Source: JBCDJG01 sp038748065 (lineage in GTDB: Bacteria; Pseudomonadota; Gammaproteobacteria; Pseudomonadales; Halieaceae). Taken from it: 24,721 nucleotides of DNA. The position numbers and the translations under genes are program-made. Location of the stretch: assembly GCA_038748065.1 (NCBI GenBank), contig JBCDJG010000064.1, forward strand, positions 1 to 24,721, written 5' to 3'. The notes under the pieces were generated by a model. The model was not told where the DNA came from. It saw only the letters and a list, made by a program, of their open reading frames with translations, and did no database searches. Position 1 is the stretch's first letter. Each line of letters starts with the position of its first letter. Shown here piece by piece: positions 22,224 through 24,721 of this stretch.

Positions 22224-23045
22224 TTAGTCCCCCGTCGGGCGCGGCAGGGTTCGGTTGCCGCCCCACAGCGTCGCCACCATTTCCCTGGCGTTGTCTGCAC
22301 CAAAGAGCTTGTCACCGAGGTTGTTCGCCGGGTCGCGTTCGCACACGGTCTGGCGGACTTTTTCGTCTCGGGCCATCATGTCGGCGCGCAGGGCCGGGTC
22401 CGTGGGTTCAGCCTCGTCGACCCAGGCCAGCCAGCGGTCCAGGCGCGACAGGGCGACGCCTTTAACCTTCTCCAGCAGCTCGGGCGTGTAGCTGGCGGTA
22501 TAGCCGACGGCCGTCGGTGTCATGGCTACTCGGGTGAAGAGGTCGCGGCTGATAAAGGGATTGAAGCGCTCATCCTCCTGCAAGTCGAGGAACTCCTCGT
22601 TCACCGCGGTGTAGTACTTGTCGACATATGCCGGGTTGCTGACCAGTTCCTTGCGCGGCATGTAATCCATATACATGAAAAGGTCCGGTACGGTGCCCAG
22701 GGCAAAGCCGAAGTTCGGCACATCGATGTGCGGGCCCAGGCTGATGGTGATATGCATGTTGGTAAAGCTGGATTCGGGCGAGCCAATATAGGAATGCACG
22801 TACCAGTCAATTTCTGGCCCTGCGTAGGTACGCAGTGAGCCCTCGGCACCCTCGGCGGACTGTGCGATGTTTTTGTAGTCGTGGAATTTTTCGCAGCAGG
22901 GGTCGGGGTTCAGCTCGAAGCGGGCCTGGATCTTGGCGTTCATCTCCGCCAGGATCGCCCACAGCTTTTCAAAGATTTCCCGGTTATCGACGTCCGGAGC
23001 AGCCGCGACCAGATCGATGATCGGGGTCAGGATGCGTTCAGCCAT
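22224..23045 (-). CDS. red chlorophyll catabolite reductase (RCCR)-like protein (273 aa)
   Basis: Residues 97-145 read HITISLGPHIDVPNF, LGTVPDLFMYMDYMPRKEL and NPAYVDKYY in order. This matches the plant RCCR pattern I remember (hydrophobic strand, D-x-P-x-F, then L-D-x-x-P-R-K-[DE]-L...P-x-Y...YY). Later SRDLFTRVAMTPTAVGY (165-181) and LDRWLAWVDEA align with the RCCR SPTAV and terminal helix segments. RCCR shares its fold with ferredoxin-dependent bilin reductases and reduces a linear tetrapyrrole. The glutamate usually found after the D-x-P-H-F segment appears to be Ala here, so the reaction may differ. It sits between two lipocalin-like genes. Function is inferred from pattern recall, with no search possible. 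Confidence 0.6.
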   Translation of the reverse strand: MAERILTPIIDLVAAAPDVDNREIFEKLWAILAEMNAKIQARFELNPDPCCEKFHDYKNIAQSAEGAEGSLRTYAGPEIDWYVHSYIGSPESSFTNMHITISLGPHIDVPNFGFALGTVPDLFMYMDYMPRKELVSNPAYVDKYYTAVNEEFLDLQEDERFNPFISRDLFTRVAMTPTAVGYTASYTPELLEKVKGVALSRLDRWLAWVDEAEPTDPALRADMMARDEKVRQTVCERDPANNLGDKLFGADNAREMVATLWGGNRTLPRPTGD

Positions 23046-23128
23046 TGTGCTTTCCTCTCATACGCGTGGGCTCATCTTAGGGCAGGGCATGCCGCCACTG
23101 CTTGACTAATATCAAACTGCCTCAGCAC

Positions 23129-23740
23129 CTAGGGTTCGTCAGGCACAAGGTGTTGCCAGATGGGCGAACTGAAGCTCGCCTCGTGCACCGGGCCCTTCGC
23201 GCCTCGCGGGTCAAGAGAGTGCCGCTCGTTGCAGGTGGGTAGCAGCCGCGTGCCGCGTGCCGTGAGCGTGCGCAAAGCTTCGCCATTGCGGTACAGCACC
23301 GTATGGCGCACGCGCTCTCCGGGCGCGGTGAGCATGATGAAATCGGGTTCCATATACACTCCGGTCGCTTCGTTAAGCTGGCGCGCATTAAAGGTGAGGA
23401 TGCCCGGCCCGCCCGACATGCCAACGTTCTCGTAGGCGCCGGGGCCGAGCTCGTCAAAGCGCAGCAAATTGTCAATGAGCTTACCGCGAAAGGTTTTCGC
23501 GCTCGGCTCGCGGCCGCGAATGTGTACATTCGTCAGGGCGAAATCATGGCCATCGAAATCGATGTAGACGAGGTTGTCGAAAGGCCCGGGCCCCGGGCTG
23601 CCGCTGCCGGCGGCGGTGTCGTCGTCCAGCGGTGTGCCATTGAGATTATAGAGCTCAATGTGATCGTGCCAGGTGCCTCGCAGCAACATGAGGTTGTAGC
23701 CGACGGAGCCGACGGGAAAGACTGGAAAAGGGTTGCTCAT
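23129..23740 (-). CDS. lipocalin-like protein of unknown function (203 aa)
   Basis: The protein contains LMLLRGTWHDHIELYNLNG near the N-terminus, another G-x-W-x-type barrel start like those of the two-domain neighbour, then alternating strands typical of a beta barrel (for example NLVYIDFDGHDFALTNVHI). There is no signal peptide. The ATG at 23740 was preferred; the frame extends to 23791 but that part lies in the divergent promoter region. It lies 83 bases ahead of the RCCR-like gene on the same strand and probably heads its operon. Confidence 0.55.
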   Translation of the reverse strand: MSNPFPVFPVGSVGYNLMLLRGTWHDHIELYNLNGTPLDDDTAAGSGSPGPGPFDNLVYIDFDGHDFALTNVHIRGREPSAKTFRGKLIDNLLRFDELGPGAYENVGMSGGPGILTFNARQLNEATGVYMEPDFIMLTAPGERVRHTVLYRNGEALRTLTARGTRLLPTCNERHSLDPRGAKGPVHEASFSSPIWQHLVPDEP

Positions 23741-23818
23741 GGCAAACAAGACCTTGCTGGTTTTCTCAATAACGGCATAATGATATAACAATAGTACATG
23801 CTTGGGTGGGGTTTAATC

Positions 23819-24631
23819 ATGAAAACGGTCGTGGTGACGGGTAGTACCCGTGGCATCGGCAGGGGCCTGGCGGAGAACTTCCTGTCGCGCGGTTGCCGGG
23901 TCATGATCTCGGGTCGTAGCCAGGAGACGGTGGATGCCGCGGTCGCTGAGTTGGCCGCGGCATTCAGCGCCGACAGAGTTGTGGGGCAGGCGTGCAACAT
24001 CGTAGACCCGCAGCAGATACAAAGCTTATGGGATGGCGCGATGGAGGCCTTCGGCCGCGTCGATATCTGGATAAATAACGCTGGCGTCAGCTCACCGCGC
24101 GTGCTGTTGCGCGACGCCGACCCGGCCGATATCAAAAATGTGGTCGACATCGACCTGAATGGCATGCTGCAGTGCAATCGCGTTGCGCTGAAAGGCATGC
24201 ACGAGCAGGGTCACGGCCAGATCTGGAATATGGAAGGCTTCGGCTCAGGCGGGCAGACCAATGCGGGTATGTCGGTTTACGGCGCGACCAAACGGGCAGT
24301 TAACTACCTGAACAAGGCCTTGCAGAAGGAAGTTGCCGATTCTCCTGTCCAGGTTTGTACCTTAAGTCCCGGTATCGTGGTGACCGACCTGCTGATCGGT
24401 GACTACGACCTGACCAGTGCCGAGTGGCAAAAGGCCAGACGAGTGATGAACATCCTCGGCGACACGGTCGAAACAGTCACCCCCTTTCTCGTCGACGGCA
24501 TTCTTAAGGCCGAGAAAGGTGGCAGCAAGGTGGTGTGGCTCACCGGGCGCAAGGCTTTCGCGCGCTTTATGACGGCGCGCTTCAAGCCGCGGGACCTATT
24601 CAGCGATATCGAACGCGCCAGGGGCGTGTGA
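23819..24631 (+). CDS. short-chain dehydrogenase/reductase, NOL/NYC1 chlorophyll b reductase-like (270 aa)
   Basis: The nucleotide loop TGSTRGIGRG (7-16), NNAG (86-89) and YGATK with Tyr154 and Lys158 define a classical SDR. The segment IWNMEGFGSGGQTNAG (135-150) with Ser143, and SPGIVVTDLL (183-192) followed by NILGDTVETVTPFLV (211-225), match the chlorophyll b reductase NOL/NYC1 pattern as I recall it (NMDGAGSGG, SPGMVLTDLL, CELPETVARTLV). The catalytic Ser is 11 residues before the Tyr, as in that group, instead of the usual 12-14. An in-frame ATG at 23798 is an alternative start. It is divergent from the lipocalin/RCCR-like genes, which fits a shared tetrapyrrole pathway. Confidence 0.75.
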   Translation: MKTVVVTGSTRGIGRGLAENFLSRGCRVMISGRSQETVDAAVAELAAAFSADRVVGQACNIVDPQQIQSLWDGAMEAFGRVDIWINNAGVSSPRVLLRDADPADIKNVVDIDLNGMLQCNRVALKGMHEQGHGQIWNMEGFGSGGQTNAGMSVYGATKRAVNYLNKALQKEVADSPVQVCTLSPGIVVTDLLIGDYDLTSAEWQKARRVMNILGDTVETVTPFLVDGILKAEKGGSKVVWLTGRKAFARFMTARFKPRDLFSDIERARGV

Positions 24632-24639
24632 CGACAGAT

Positions 24640-24721
24640 TTACTCCTGCAGTACGCCACATACCGCGCCGCCGTCCGGCAGGTCGCGGCAGGTTCCGCCT
24701 GAGTGGAAGGTGCCGTCGCAG
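24640..24721 (-). CDS. 3' end of a cysteine-containing gene running out of the window
   Basis: The reading frame enters from the right edge and ends at a TAA at 24640-24642. The visible 26 residues, beginning CDGTFHSGG and ending AVCGVLQE, contain three cysteines in a Gly/Asp-rich context, suggesting a secreted, disulfide-bonded protein. Too little is present to name it. Confidence 0.45.
   Translation of the reverse strand, partial: CDGTFHSGGTCRDLPDGGAVCGVLQE

Overview
The window looks like a chromosomal accessory region of a marine-type gammaproteobacterium, possibly Halieaceae or a relative. This is inferred from the high GC content, an HAE1-type RND pump, a Crp/Fnr regulator and many oxidative or lipid-type enzymes. 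No rRNA, tRNA or other marker confirms the taxonomy.

Region 1 (about 1-7565) is the most unusual part. Behind repeats that look like an insertion-sequence end lie two related cassettes on the + strand. Cassette 1 has two small peptides (204-371, 515-787), an ACP gene with an in-frame internal deletion (956-1048), an alpha/beta-hydrolase-like protein (1041-1949) and an AMP-forming ligase (1942-3393). Cassette 2 has one small peptide (3545-3793), a protein with an HExxH motif resembling alpha-ketoglutarate-dependent peptide beta-hydroxylases (3936-4928), an intact ACP (4938-5213), a second hydrolase-like protein (5210-6121) and a second ligase (6114-7565). The three peptides carry five copies of one motif, D-x3-L-x-G-F-x17/18-G-[AS]-K-I-[GD]. 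I read this as a candidate ribosomally made, post-translationally modified peptide (RiPP) locus in which ligase, ACP and hydrolase-fold protein add an acyl or similar group and the HExxH enzyme hydroxylates the peptide. I do not recognise this gene combination.

Region 2 (7570-11897, - strand) is a two-gene RND efflux system: a membrane fusion protein followed by the inner-membrane pump. It converges on the peptide locus with a 4-base gap.

Region 3 (about 12020-24631) is catabolic. It holds a Rieske oxygenase of the VanA/pheophorbide-oxygenase type, a secreted protein with an S74-like chaperone domain, a VOC protein, an acyl-CoA synthetase, and a translationally coupled three-gene - strand operon (PEP mutase/isocitrate lyase-type enzyme, membrane-anchored alpha/beta hydrolase, lipoprotein hydrolase). 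A VapBC toxin-antitoxin module sits directly after a truncated SDR gene. Then comes a - strand group: lipocalin-like protein, red chlorophyll catabolite reductase (RCCR)-like protein, two-domain lipocalin-like protein, Crp/Fnr regulator and small membrane protein. A divergent SDR resembles plant chlorophyll b reductase (NOL/NYC1). The Rieske, RCCR-like, NOL-like and chlorophyllase-like enzymes together suggest breakdown of chlorophyll or another tetrapyrrole or large hydrophobic substrate, which is an inference from remembered family patterns.

The last 82 bases hold the 3' end of a cysteine-containing - strand gene that runs out of the window. There is no intergenic stretch over 300 bases.
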